From JAFKFJ01 sp963786445 (GTDB lineage: Bacteria; Pseudomonadota; Alphaproteobacteria; Acetobacterales; Acetobacteraceae): a stretch of 64,000 nucleotides of DNA. The stretch covers positions 107,396 through 171,395 of the forward strand of contig CAWAZU010000032.1 in the NCBI GenBank assembly GCA_963786445.1. Reading direction: 5' to 3'. The notes beneath the pieces are model-generated. The model ran no database searches. It worked only from the letters and a program-made list of their open reading frames with translations, and was not told where the DNA came from. A program made the translations under genes and the position numbers. Numbering within the stretch: the stretch's first letter is position 1; each line of letters opens with the position of its first letter. This document shows, one piece after another, positions 9,449 through 18,019 of the stretch.

Positions 9449-9569
9449 GCCGATCCCGGCCGATTGCAACCCCGCCCGGAGCAAGCGTCTTGCCCGGATT
9501 GGCGCTTTGGCGCGGTGTCGCGGCGGTGTAGTAATCGCCTGCCCGCCGCCGCAGCAGGACGCCACGCCG

Positions 9570-10670
9570 ATGCCCTTTGCCGATCTGCCCGAGATCGCGT
9601 TTGCCGATCTGCAGCCGCTCGCGACGGGCGCGTGGATTCTCGGGGCCGGCGGCGGCGGCTCGCCCTATCGCCATTACCTGAACGTCCGCGAGCTCTATGC
9701 CGCGGGGCGGCCGGCGCGGCTGCTCGATCCGCTGCGGCTGGACGACGATGCGCTGGTCGCGGTGGTCTCGGCGATGGGGGCGCCGCTGGTCGGGCAGGAG
9801 CGGCTGTCCGATCCGCATGTCGCCGCCAAGCCCGTCCGCATGATGGAGGCGTATCTCGGCCGACGCTTCGACGCCGTGATGCCGCTGGAGATCGGCGGCG
9901 GCAACGCCTTCCAGCCGATCGCGGTCGGGCTCGTGCTCGATCTGCCGGTGGTCGATGCGGATGCGATGGGCCGCGCCTTCCCGGAGGCGCAGATGACCAG
10001 CTTCGCGATCGCCGATCTCACCGCCTTCCCGCTGGCGCTCGCCGACATCCGCGACAACGCGGTGATCGTGACGCGGGCGGCGAGCTGGAAATGGATGGAG
10101 CGCATCTCGCGAAAAATCTGCACCGAGGTCGGCTCGACCGCCGCCACCTGCAAGGCGCCGCGCAGCGGGCGCGAGGTGAAGGCGCACGGCATCCTCTACA
10201 CCGTGACCCAGGCGATCCGGCTGGGCCGCGCCGTGCAGGCGGCGCGGCAGGCGCACGAGGACCCGGTGGCCGCCGTGCTGCACGCCGAACGCGGAAAACT
10301 GCTGTTCCGCGGCAAGGTCGCCGACATCGCCCGGCGCACCACCGAGGGGTTCCTGCGCGGCCGGGCCACGGTCGCGGGTCTCGACGAGAACCGTGGCTCG
10401 CTCTACGAACTCGACTTCCAGAACGAGTTCGCGGTCGGCTGGCGCGACGGCACGGTGGATGTCACCACGCCCGACATCATCGCCGTGCTCGACAGCGTCT
10501 CCGGCGAGGCGATCGGCACCGAGGCGATCCGCTACGGCCAGCGCGTCAGCGTCGTCGCGCTGCCTTCGCCGGCGATCCTGGCGACGCCGAAAGGTCTCGA
10601 CCATGTCGGGCCGCGCGCGTTCGGCTACGACTTCGACTACAAGTCCGCCTTCGCCGGAGCTGCGGCATGA
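9570..10670 (+). CDS. DUF917 (S-methyl-thiohydantoin desulfurase-like) protein, copy 1
   Basis: A 366-residue protein of the DUF917/COG3535 family. The N-terminal glycine-rich motif GAGGGGSPYRH lies at about residues 23-33, followed by VVSAMGAP, a conserved acidic segment PLEIGGGNAFQP, and DADAMGRAFPEAQM. The family is linked in the literature with desulfuration of thiohydantoins and is usually found next to HyuA-like genes. The chosen ATG lies about 10 bases after GCAGGAC, and its stop overlaps the start of the HyuA-like gene at 10667. It is the most divergent of the three copies here, with GGGGSP where the other two have GGGGDP. Confidence 0.88.
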   Translation: MPFADLPEIAFADLQPLATGAWILGAGGGGSPYRHYLNVRELYAAGRPARLLDPLRLDDDALVAVVSAMGAPLVGQERLSDPHVAAKPVRMMEAYLGRRFDAVMPLEIGGGNAFQPIAVGLVLDLPVVDADAMGRAFPEAQMTSFAIADLTAFPLALADIRDNAVIVTRAASWKWMERISRKICTEVGSTAATCKAPRSGREVKAHGILYTVTQAIRLGRAVQAARQAHEDPVAAVLHAERGKLLFRGKVADIARRTTEGFLRGRATVAGLDENRGSLYELDFQNEFAVGWRDGTVDVTTPDIIAVLDSVSGEAIGTEAIRYGQRVSVVALPSPAILATPKGLDHVGPRAFGYDFDYKSAFAGAAA

Positions 10671-12202
10671 GGCGCATCGGCATCGACGTGGGCGGCACCA
10701 ACACCGATGCGGTGCTGGTGCAGGATGCGCACGTGCTGCACACGGTGAAGACGCCGACCACCGCGGACGTGACCGGCGGCATCCGCACCGCACTGGCGCG
10801 GCTGCTGGCCGGTGTTGCCGACGCGGCGGCGGGCATCGACGCGGTGATGATCGGCACCACGCATTTCACCAACGCGGTGGTGCAGCGCCGCGGGCTTGGG
10901 CGCGTCGCGGCGGTGCGCATCGGCCTGCCCTCCGGCGCCACGCTGCATCCGTTCGTGGACTGGCCGCCCGACCTCGCCGCGCTGGTCAATGCCGGCTGCT
11001 TCATGATCGCCGGCGGCCACGAATACGACGGGCGCGTGATCGTGCCGCTCGACACGGCGGCGCTGCGCGACGCCGCCGCGCGCATCGCCGATCTGGGCGT
11101 GACCGCGGTGGCGATCGCCGGCGTGTTCTCGCCGCTCACCGACGAGCACGAACGCATCGCCGCGGACATCCTGCGGGAACGCAATCCCGGCCTGCGCATC
11201 ACCCTGTCCGCCACGCTCGGCGGCATCGGCCTGCTGGAGCGTGAGAACGCCACGCTGCTGAACGCGTGCCTGCAGGACCTGGCGCGCACGACCACGCGGA
11301 GCTTCGTGCAGGCGCTGCGGGAAAGCGGCATCGCGGCGCCGCTCTTCCTGACCCAGAACGACGGCACGGTGACGCGCGCCGAGGTCGCGGAGCGCGCGCC
11401 GGTGCATTGCTTCGCCTCCGGCCCGACCAACAGCATGCGCGGCGCCGCTTTCCTCTCCGGCATCGCCGACGGCGCGGTGGTCGATGTCGGCGGCACCACC
11501 AGCGACATCGGCTACATCCGCCACGGTTTTCCGCGCGAAGCGAACGGCGTGGTGGAGGTGGGCGGCGTGCGCACGCTGTTCCGCATGCCCGACCTGCTGT
11601 CGCTCGGCCTCGGCGGCGGCACCGAGGTCGCGCTGGACCCGCTCACGGTCGGGCCGGCCAGCGTCGGCTTCCGGCTGGCCGAGCAGGCGCTGGTGTTCGG
11701 CGGCGCGCAACTCACCGCGACCGATATCGCGGTGGCCGCCGGGCTGGCCGATCTCGGCGACCGCGGCCTGGTGCGGCAGCTCTCGCCCGCCGCGGTCGCG
11801 GCGGCGGTCGCGCGCATGCACGCGATGCTCGCCGAGGGTCTCGACCGCATGAAGACGGAGCGCGGCGCGGTGAAGCTGCTCGCGGTCGGCGGCGGCAGCT
11901 TCCTGGTGCCCGACCGCATGGAGGGCACGTCGGAGGTGGTGCGCGTGCCGCACCACGCCGTGGCCAATGCCGTCGGCGCCGCCATCGCCCAGGTGAGCGG
12001 CGAGGTGGATCGCGTGTTCACCGGCGTCGCCCGCGACCGCGCGCTGGCCGACGCCGCCGCCGAGGCGCGCGCCCGCGCGGTCGAGGCCGGCGCCGACCCG
12101 GCCAGCCTGCACACGGTGGAGGCCGAGGACATCCCGCTTGCCTACGTCCCCGGCAATGCCTTCCGCGTGCGGGTGCGCGTCGTCGGCGACGTGAGCGGGT
12201 AG
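10667..12202 (+). CDS. Hydantoinase/oxoprolinase family protein (HyuA-like), copy 1
   Basis: A 511-residue protein with the N-terminal hydantoinase/oxoprolinase domain (phosphate motif GIDVGGTNTDAVL at residues 4-16) and the hydantoinase A domain (second phosphate motif VDVGGTTSDIG near residue 270). It shows the ASGPTNSMRGAAFL segment and a C-terminal GGGSFLV region. Family members couple ATP hydrolysis to opening of hydantoin or 5-oxoproline rings. The ATG overlaps the DUF917 stop. At about 510 residues it lacks the extra C-terminal domain of classic HyuA, and no hyuB gene is present in the window. Confidence 0.9.
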   Translation: MRRIGIDVGGTNTDAVLVQDAHVLHTVKTPTTADVTGGIRTALARLLAGVADAAAGIDAVMIGTTHFTNAVVQRRGLGRVAAVRIGLPSGATLHPFVDWPPDLAALVNAGCFMIAGGHEYDGRVIVPLDTAALRDAAARIADLGVTAVAIAGVFSPLTDEHERIAADILRERNPGLRITLSATLGGIGLLERENATLLNACLQDLARTTTRSFVQALRESGIAAPLFLTQNDGTVTRAEVAERAPVHCFASGPTNSMRGAAFLSGIADGAVVDVGGTTSDIGYIRHGFPREANGVVEVGGVRTLFRMPDLLSLGLGGGTEVALDPLTVGPASVGFRLAEQALVFGGAQLTATDIAVAAGLADLGDRGLVRQLSPAAVAAAVARMHAMLAEGLDRMKTERGAVKLLAVGGGSFLVPDRMEGTSEVVRVPHHAVANAVGAAIAQVSGEVDRVFTGVARDRALADAAAEARARAVEAGADPASLHTVEAEDIPLAYVPGNAFRVRVRVVGDVSG

Positions 12203-12284
12203 CACCCGAGGGTCGTGTCGCACCGTGAAAATCGACGCGGCCCGGCTTGCCCAGCCCGCCGCGGGTCGTGTTAGTATCGCTGTC

Positions 12285-13145
12285 ATGCCGCCCGCCGCGT
12301 CCCCCGCCCTGGCCGACCGTTTTGCCCATCTTGTCGAGGGGCTGCGCCGCGCCATCGCCGCCCGCGGCGCCGGAACCTGGCTCGCCCTGCCGCTGATGCT
12401 GCTGCTCTGGTCGCGGCTGCGCCGCACCGCGGAGCGGTTCGCCCGCCTCGCGGCAAAAGTCCATGCCGGCACGCTGCCGCCGCCGCGCCGCCGCCTGCGC
12501 TCCCCCCGCCCGGCCCGGCCCCAGCCGCTGCGGCTGCCGCGCGGCTTCGCCTGGCTCGTGCGCCGGCTGCCGCAGGCCGCCTCCGCCGCCTCGCAGTTGC
12601 AGCACCTGCTCGCCGATCCGGCGATGGCCGACCTGCTCGCCGCCGCGCCCCAGGCCGGGCGGCTGCTCCGCCCGCTGTGCCAAATGCTGGGCGTCCGCCC
12701 GCCGCCGGCCGCGGAGCCTGTCCTCGGGCCGGAAGCAGGCCGGTCCCGTGGGCCCTCCGCCGCCGGTCCGGCCGGCGGCCCCGTCCCGCCCGGCCTGCCG
12801 TCCCCGGCCGCCGCCGCGCGCGCAGCCCCGCATCCTCTCCCCGCCCGTCCCCGGCATCCCGCCCGTTCCGGCGTGACCGCGCGGCGCCCCCGCACGGCCA
12901 TAATGTTCCTATATAGAAACATACCAGCCTGCGAAGGGGAAGCAGGCGTTTTGCGGTCGTCCGCGTTGAAACGGCGTCACTGCCCACCCGAGGTGCAACC
13001 CGAGACGAAACCCCTTTTTGAAGCAAGTTGCCGAAATCGCCGCGTGGCAACCCATGCTCCGGCATTGCCTGATGCCGACGGGTTGCCGGCGTCCGGGCGG
13101 GGGGTCAGATTGAGCGCCGCAACACGGAACGGAGGAGTGGCATGA
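12285..13145 (+). CDS. Hypothetical proline/alanine/arginine-rich protein
   Basis: A possible 286-residue protein. The first 140 residues look coherent: a hydrophobic segment (TWLALPLMLLLWSRLRR) is followed by alternating basic and helical stretches and LLRPLCQMLGVRPPP. I associate similar proteins with Acetobacteraceae but know no function for them. After about residue 150 the protein is low-complexity proline, alanine and arginine, and the frame runs through an AT-rich palindrome (12903-12922). The true C-terminus may therefore be earlier. The start is the ATG at 12285, with no strong ribosome-binding site. The nominal stop overlaps the ATG of the next gene. Confidence 0.5.
   Translation: MPPAASPALADRFAHLVEGLRRAIAARGAGTWLALPLMLLLWSRLRRTAERFARLAAKVHAGTLPPPRRRLRSPRPARPQPLRLPRGFAWLVRRLPQAASAASQLQHLLADPAMADLLAAAPQAGRLLRPLCQMLGVRPPPAAEPVLGPEAGRSRGPSAAGPAGGPVPPGLPSPAAAARAAPHPLPARPRHPARSGVTARRPRTAIMFLYRNIPACEGEAGVLRSSALKRRHCPPEVQPETKPLFEASCRNRRVATHAPALPDADGLPASGRGVRLSAATRNGGVA
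12903..12922. promoter_or_regulatory. AT-rich 20-bp palindrome, operator-like
   Basis: ATGTTCCTATATAGAAACAT is palindromic except for one mismatched pair, and is strikingly AT-rich against its GC-rich surroundings. It lies 220 bases upstream of the deacetylase-like gene at 13142, which suggests an operator for that gene. The cognate regulator is not identifiable from the window. Confidence 0.45.
12927..12947 (+). terminator. Small hairpin followed by T run
   Basis: GCCTGC and GCAGGC are separated by nine bases and followed by GTTTTGC. It lies immediately downstream of the palindrome at 12903-12922. It resembles a weak intrinsic terminator or attenuator, although the hypothetical frame 12285-13145 runs through it. 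Confidence 0.3.
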
Positions 13146-14131
13146 CCGCGCGGCATGGACGGGCCGGCACAGGGAGTCGCCCGGTGCCCGCGACGGGCGC
13201 GGGCCTGCCCCCGGCGGCGGCCAAGCTCGGGCCGCCGCGGGACTTCGTCGGCTATGGCGCGAACCCGCCCGATCCGCGCTGGCCCGGCAATGCCCGCATT
13301 GCCGTCAACCTCAACCTCAACGTCGAGGCGGGCGGCGAACACTCGATCCTGGAAGGCGATCCGGCCTCCGAGCATCTGCTGACCGATATCGGGTTTCCGT
13401 CCTACCCCGGCGTGCGCAGCACCATGGTCGAGTCGGCGTTCGAATACGGCCCGCGGGTCGGCTGCTGGCGGCTGCTGCGCATCTTCGCGCGGTTCGGCAT
13501 CCGCACCAGCATCCTCGGCGTGGTGCGCGGCCTGCAGCATTACCCGGCGCTGACGCGCGCCTTCGTCGAACAGGGGCACGAGGTGCTCAGCCATGGCTGG
13601 CGCTGGATCGACCATCACCAGATGGACGAGGCCGAGGAGCGGGACCATGTCCGCCGCGCCGTCGAGGGCATACGGGAGCTGACCGGCGCGGCGCCGGTCG
13701 GCTGGTTCAGCGGACGGCCGAGCATCAACACGCGCCGGCTGCTCGTCGAGCACGGCGGCTTCCTCTACGACCGCGACTATCTCGGCGATGAGCTGCCGTT
13801 CTGGGTGCGCTACGGCGAGGCGAGCCATCTCGTCGTGCCGTATTCGTTCGAGACGAACGACAACCGTTTCGACCAGAACAGTGGCTTCAGCACCGCCGAC
13901 GACTTCGCCCGCTATCTGATCGACTGTTTCGACCTGCTCTACGAAGAGGGGGCCGACGCGCCGAAGCTGATGAGTGTCGCGCTGCACGACAGGCTGACCG
14001 GACGGCCGGCACGGGCCGTGGGATTGATCCGGTTCCTGGAGCATGCGCGCCGGCACGACCGCGTGTGGTTCTGCACCGGACGGGACATTGCCGAACACTG
14101 GCACCGGACGCATCCGCCCGCGCCCGGCTGA
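13142..14131 (+). CDS. Polysaccharide deacetylase family protein, PuuE (allantoinase)-like
   Basis: A 329-residue NodB-fold protein. The opening FVGYGANPPDPRWPG and the segment AVNLNLNVEAGGEHSILEGD match the PuuE/allantoinase-type branch, which opens the allantoin hydantoin ring without the usual amidohydrolase metal centre. HGWRWIDHHQMD near residue 155 corresponds to the conserved active-site segment of the branch. The ATG is preceded by a strong ribosome-binding site (GGAGGAGTGGC). Its place beside the HyuA/DUF917 modules fits a role on a cyclic ureide. A chitin-oligosaccharide deacetylase is less likely given the branch-specific N-terminus. Confidence 0.85.
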   Translation: MTARHGRAGTGSRPVPATGAGLPPAAAKLGPPRDFVGYGANPPDPRWPGNARIAVNLNLNVEAGGEHSILEGDPASEHLLTDIGFPSYPGVRSTMVESAFEYGPRVGCWRLLRIFARFGIRTSILGVVRGLQHYPALTRAFVEQGHEVLSHGWRWIDHHQMDEAEERDHVRRAVEGIRELTGAAPVGWFSGRPSINTRRLLVEHGGFLYDRDYLGDELPFWVRYGEASHLVVPYSFETNDNRFDQNSGFSTADDFARYLIDCFDLLYEEGADAPKLMSVALHDRLTGRPARAVGLIRFLEHARRHDRVWFCTGRDIAEHWHRTHPPAPG

Positions 14132-14162
14132 GCCGCTGCGCGCCGGCGCCGTCGCGGTGCGG

Positions 14163-15263
14163 TCAGACCGCGCCGTTGAACGGACGGTACTCGATGTCGT
14201 AGCCGAAATAGCGCGGGCCGACCAGCGCAAGCCCCTCCGGCGTGCGCCAGGCCGGCGCGCAGGGGATGGCGATGGCGACGACGCGCAGGCCGAACCGCAG
14301 GGTCTCGGTGGTGATCGGCGCACCGGTGTCGCCGTCGAGCAGCGTGATGAGGTCGGGCGTGGTGACGATCGGCACGCCGTCGCGCTCGGCGACCAGATAC
14401 TCGTTCTGGAACGCGATGCGGAATGCGTGGCCGCGATCGTCGTCGATCCCGGCGAAGTCGGCCCGGCCGCGGGCGAAGCCGCCGACGGTGCGGCGTTCGA
14501 TGTCGGCCACCCGGCCGTGGAAGATGGTGGCGGCGTCGAGCCGCCGCTTGATCGCGGCGACCGGATCGGCATGGCTGGCGCGGCTCTCACGCAGGATGCG
14601 GCCGAGATCGGCGGCGACGGAAAGCGTGCCGCGTACCACGGCCCGTTTCGCCGCCGCGCCGCTCATCGGATAGAGCGCGACCAGCGCCGAGCCGCCCATG
14701 TCCACCGTCGCGGTGCGCGCCAGCCGCTCGGTCCAGCGGTTGTCGATGGTTTCCAGAAGCACGAGGTTGCCCTTGTCGTCGGTCAGCACCATCGGTGTCG
14801 CCGCGATGCCGTGCATGGTGAACGTGACCATCTGGATTTCCGGATAGGCGCGCCCCATGCCGTCGCCGTCCACCAGCGGCAGGCCGGTCCTGGCCGCGAC
14901 GATGAAGGGGATCGTCGAATTCAGGCCGCCCGCCTCGGCGCACAGCACGGCGCCGATCTTCCGACCGAGATACGCCTCCAGCTTGCGGAACGCGGTGACG
15001 ATCTCGTCGCCCTGCGGCAGTTTCTCGACCATGACGGTGGGTGCGCCCATCATCGCGCAGGGTACGGCGAGTTCGTCGTCATCCACCTGTGTCACGTCGA
15101 TCATCCTGACCGGCCCGTGGGCGCGGATCGCCCGCTGCGCCATCAGCTTGCCGATATAGGGGTCGCCGCCGCCGCCGGTGCCGAGCACCGCGCCGCCGAC
15201 CGCGATGTCCTCGAGAGCGGCGGCATCGATCATGCGCTCGGGCGGCGTCGCGGCGACCGTCAT
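14163..15263 (-). CDS. DUF917 (S-methyl-thiohydantoin desulfurase-like) protein, copy 2
   Basis: A 366-residue DUF917 protein with VLGTGGGGDPYIGK at about residues 26-39, CAMMGAPTVMVEK, and LCAEAGGLNSTIPF followed by DGDGMGRAYPEIQM. It is the last gene of the long minus-strand operon and follows the HyuA-like gene 15285-16832 by 21 bases. It is closer to copy 3 than to copy 1 by its shared motifs (GGGGDPYIG, GGxNSTIP). It is predicted to act with its neighbour on a hydantoin-type ring; the reaction has not been established for this subgroup. Confidence 0.88.
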   Translation of the reverse strand: MTVAATPPERMIDAAALEDIAVGGAVLGTGGGGDPYIGKLMAQRAIRAHGPVRMIDVTQVDDDELAVPCAMMGAPTVMVEKLPQGDEIVTAFRKLEAYLGRKIGAVLCAEAGGLNSTIPFIVAARTGLPLVDGDGMGRAYPEIQMVTFTMHGIAATPMVLTDDKGNLVLLETIDNRWTERLARTATVDMGGSALVALYPMSGAAAKRAVVRGTLSVAADLGRILRESRASHADPVAAIKRRLDAATIFHGRVADIERRTVGGFARGRADFAGIDDDRGHAFRIAFQNEYLVAERDGVPIVTTPDLITLLDGDTGAPITTETLRFGLRVVAIAIPCAPAWRTPEGLALVGPRYFGYDIEYRPFNGAV

Positions 15264-15284
15264 GCTGTTCCTCCCCGGCGGCCT

Positions 15285-16832
15285 CTAGACATCGAGTTCG
15301 CCCACCGCCTTGACGCGGATGCGCGTGGCGTTGCCCGGCAGATAGGTGAGCGGCACGTCCTCCACATCGACGATCGCGACCGAGTCGGCGCGCGCGCCGG
15401 CGGCAATGGCGGACTCGGTGGCACGACGCTTGGCGTCGTCGAGCGCGTCGGCGCGGCCGGTCTCGCCGAGCGTGTAGATCCGGTCTGTCTCGCCGCTGAC
15501 CTGCGCGATCGCCGCGCCGACCGCGTTGGCCACCGCGAAGTGCGGCGGCTTCACCACGTCCAGGGCGCCGATGCGCTGCTCGACCAGGATGCTGCCGCCG
15601 CCCACCACGATGACCGGCAGTTTTTCCGGCGTCAGGCGCGAGCGTTCGACGGCGTTCTCCAGCATGTCTTGAACTTTCGCCTGCGCGGCGGCGAGCAGCG
15701 CGCGCGAAAGCTGCCGCACCCGCGCCGGATCGCCGAGCGCGATCTTGCCGGCGGCAACGGCGATGTCGGTCGCGGTCAGCGTCTTGCCGCCGAAGACGAG
15801 CAACTCCTCGGTGAGCCGGTAGCCGACCGAGCGCGGCCCCACCGTCACGCCGCCGGTCGCGGCCTCGGCGACCAGCGAGCCGCCGCCGAGGCCGATCGAG
15901 AACACGTCGGGCATGCGGAAATTGGTGCGCACGCCGCCGATCTCCACCGAAGTCGTGGCGGCGCGCGGAAAGCCGCGATGCAGCGCGCCGACATCGGTGG
16001 TGGTGCCGCCGATATCGACCACGATGCCGTCCGCCATGCCGGAGAGGAAGGCCGCGCCGCGCATCGAATTGGTCGGGCCGCTGGCGAAGGTGAGCACCGG
16101 GAACCGCTCGGCGTACTCGGCATCCATCAGCGTGCCGTCGTTCTGGGTGAGGTAGAAGCGCCGGCGAATGCCGGAGCTGTCGAGCGCCGCGCGGAACGCG
16201 CCCATGACAATGCGCGACAGGTCGCGCAGGCAGGCGTTCATGATCGCGGCGTTCTCGCGTTCCAGCAACCCGATGCGGCCGATGTCGCTGGACAGCGTGA
16301 TGTGCGCACCCGGCACGCTTTCGGCGAGGATGTCGCCCGCCCGCTTCTCCATCTCCGCGTTGACCGGGCTGAACACGGCGGAGACGGCGATGGTGCGGAT
16401 GCCCTTGGCGCGGATGTCGGCGCCGATCCGGCGCAGTTCCTCGGCGTCGAGCGGGGTGATGATGCGGCCGTCGAATTCGTGCCCGCCATGCGCGAGATAG
16501 GCGTGATCGCCGATGGCGGCGCGCAGATCGTCGGGCCAATCGACCATCGGCGGCAGCGCGGCCGTCGCGGGCAGGCCGAGGCGCACCGACGCGGTCGGCG
16601 CGAGGTCGCGGCGCTGTACCACGGCGTTGGTGAAATGCGTGGTGCCGAGCATCACCACATCCACCGAAGACGCGCCGACGCCGGATTGCGCCAGCACATC
16701 GGCCAGCGACGCGGCGACGCCGGTCATCACGTCCGGGGTCGTGACGGCCTTGACGCCGGCCACCACGCGATCGCCGTCCATCAGCACGGCATCCGTGTTG
16801 GTGCCGCCCACGTCGATGCCGATCCTGATCAC
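15285..16832 (-). CDS. Hydantoinase/oxoprolinase family protein (HyuA-like), copy 2
   Basis: A 515-residue HyuA-like ATP-dependent amidohydrolase. Its phosphate motifs are GIDVGGTNTDAVL (residues 4-16) and VDIGGTTTDVG (near 270), and it has ASGPTNSMRGAAFLSG and GGGSILV. The start is a GTG (GTG ATC AGG ATC). It lies between DUF917 copies 2 and 3, and the gene order HyuA, DUF917, HyuA, DUF917 along the minus strand shows a tandem duplication of the pair. The classic C-terminal HyuA domain and a HyuB partner are absent. Confidence 0.9.
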   Translation of the reverse strand: MIRIGIDVGGTNTDAVLMDGDRVVAGVKAVTTPDVMTGVAASLADVLAQSGVGASSVDVVMLGTTHFTNAVVQRRDLAPTASVRLGLPATAALPPMVDWPDDLRAAIGDHAYLAHGGHEFDGRIITPLDAEELRRIGADIRAKGIRTIAVSAVFSPVNAEMEKRAGDILAESVPGAHITLSSDIGRIGLLERENAAIMNACLRDLSRIVMGAFRAALDSSGIRRRFYLTQNDGTLMDAEYAERFPVLTFASGPTNSMRGAAFLSGMADGIVVDIGGTTTDVGALHRGFPRAATTSVEIGGVRTNFRMPDVFSIGLGGGSLVAEAATGGVTVGPRSVGYRLTEELLVFGGKTLTATDIAVAAGKIALGDPARVRQLSRALLAAAQAKVQDMLENAVERSRLTPEKLPVIVVGGGSILVEQRIGALDVVKPPHFAVANAVGAAIAQVSGETDRIYTLGETGRADALDDAKRRATESAIAAGARADSVAIVDVEDVPLTYLPGNATRIRVKAVGELDV

Positions 16833-16902
16833 GCGTCCCGCCGTCCCGCCCGCCCGCGTCCGGCCGCATGATGCGGAGAGTTCCAGCGCATGTCGAGGGC
16901 GT

Positions 16903-17994
16903 TCATGCGAGCTGCTCGATCGGGGTGTAGGGATGATCCAGGCGGAAGCCCTTGGGGCCGAACACCGCCAGCGCCTCGGGCGTGCGCATGATCGGCGGCA
17001 CGGCGACCGCGACCACGACGACGCGCTGTCCGTAGCGCAGATACTCGGTGGTGATCGGCTCGGCGGTCTCCGCCTCCATGACGCAGATGAGGTCGGGCAC
17101 GATTGCCTTCACGCGGCCATCGACGGTGGCGAGGAGGTTCTCGTTCTGGATCTGGATTTCCATCACGCCGGACCATTCGTCCGTGCCCTCGATGCGCGCG
17201 AGGCCGAGCGCCCAGCCCATCCTGGTCTCGCGCCGCACATCGACCACCTTGCCGCGCCAGATCACCCGCCCGTAGGAATAATGCGTCTGCGGCAGGAGCA
17301 GCAGCAGCTCCTCGATCGGGTTGCGGTGGTTGCGCTTCGCCTCGCGCAGGCAGCGGCCGATGCGGATGCCGAGCGAGAGCGTGTTCCTGACCGAGGTGCG
17401 CTTCACGTCGGCGCCGCTCATGCTGTATTCGGCGATGTAGGCGGCGCCGCCCATGCGGATGGTGACGCCGCGCGACAGCCACTCCATGAACTTGTCGTCG
17501 CGCGCCTCGATCAGCGTGCTGTCGCCGTATTCGTTGGTGACGACCATCGGCGAGCCGCGCACGCCGAGCACGCTGAAGGTCTCCATCTGCAACTCGGGAA
17601 ACGCGCGGCCCATGCCGTCGGCATCGACGACGGGGATGCCCGTGAGCGCGCCGACCACCAGCGGGATCGTCGAATTGATCCCGCCGCACTCGATCGGCAT
17701 GGTGGCGAAGGCCGAGCGTCCAAGATGCTTCTCCAGGCGGCGCAGCGAGCCGACCGCCTCCTCGCCGCCCGGAATCTTTTCGATGAGCACGGTGGGCGCG
17801 CCCATCATGGCGGTCGGGATCACCAGGGCGTCGTCGGGCACCTCGTCGGGATCGAGGATCGTCACCGTCCCGCCCTGCTCCATCGCCGCCTCCACCATCA
17901 GGCGGCCGATATACGGATCGCCGCCGCCGCCGGTGCCAAGGAACGCCGCCCCGACCGCGAGATCGAGCAGGTCCTGCCGCGTCATCTGCCACAT
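16903..17994 (-). CDS. DUF917 (S-methyl-thiohydantoin desulfurase-like) protein, copy 3
   Basis: A 363-residue DUF917 protein with FLGTGGGGDPYIGRL near residues 18-32, TAMMGAPTVLIEK, and PIECGGINSTIPLVV followed by DADGMGRAFPELQM. It starts 25 bases after the stop of HyuA-like copy 3 and is followed after 70 bases by HyuA-like copy 2. A second in-frame ATG three codons later is an alternative start. It is predicted to be the partner of the 18020-19561 product. Confidence 0.88.
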   Translation of the reverse strand: MWQMTRQDLLDLAVGAAFLGTGGGGDPYIGRLMVEAAMEQGGTVTILDPDEVPDDALVIPTAMMGAPTVLIEKIPGGEEAVGSLRRLEKHLGRSAFATMPIECGGINSTIPLVVGALTGIPVVDADGMGRAFPELQMETFSVLGVRGSPMVVTNEYGDSTLIEARDDKFMEWLSRGVTIRMGGAAYIAEYSMSGADVKRTSVRNTLSLGIRIGRCLREAKRNHRNPIEELLLLLPQTHYSYGRVIWRGKVVDVRRETRMGWALGLARIEGTDEWSGVMEIQIQNENLLATVDGRVKAIVPDLICVMEAETAEPITTEYLRYGQRVVVVAVAVPPIMRTPEALAVFGPKGFRLDHPYTPIEQLA

Positions 17995-18019
17995 CGTGCC
18001 GCCCTCCCGCCCCGCGCGC

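Noticed and set aside
10637..12922. A 761-codon open frame on the minus strand opposite the HyuA-like gene
   Set aside because: It is antisense to a well-conserved gene, has arginine/alanine/glycine-biased low-complexity content, and is expected from high GC at third positions.
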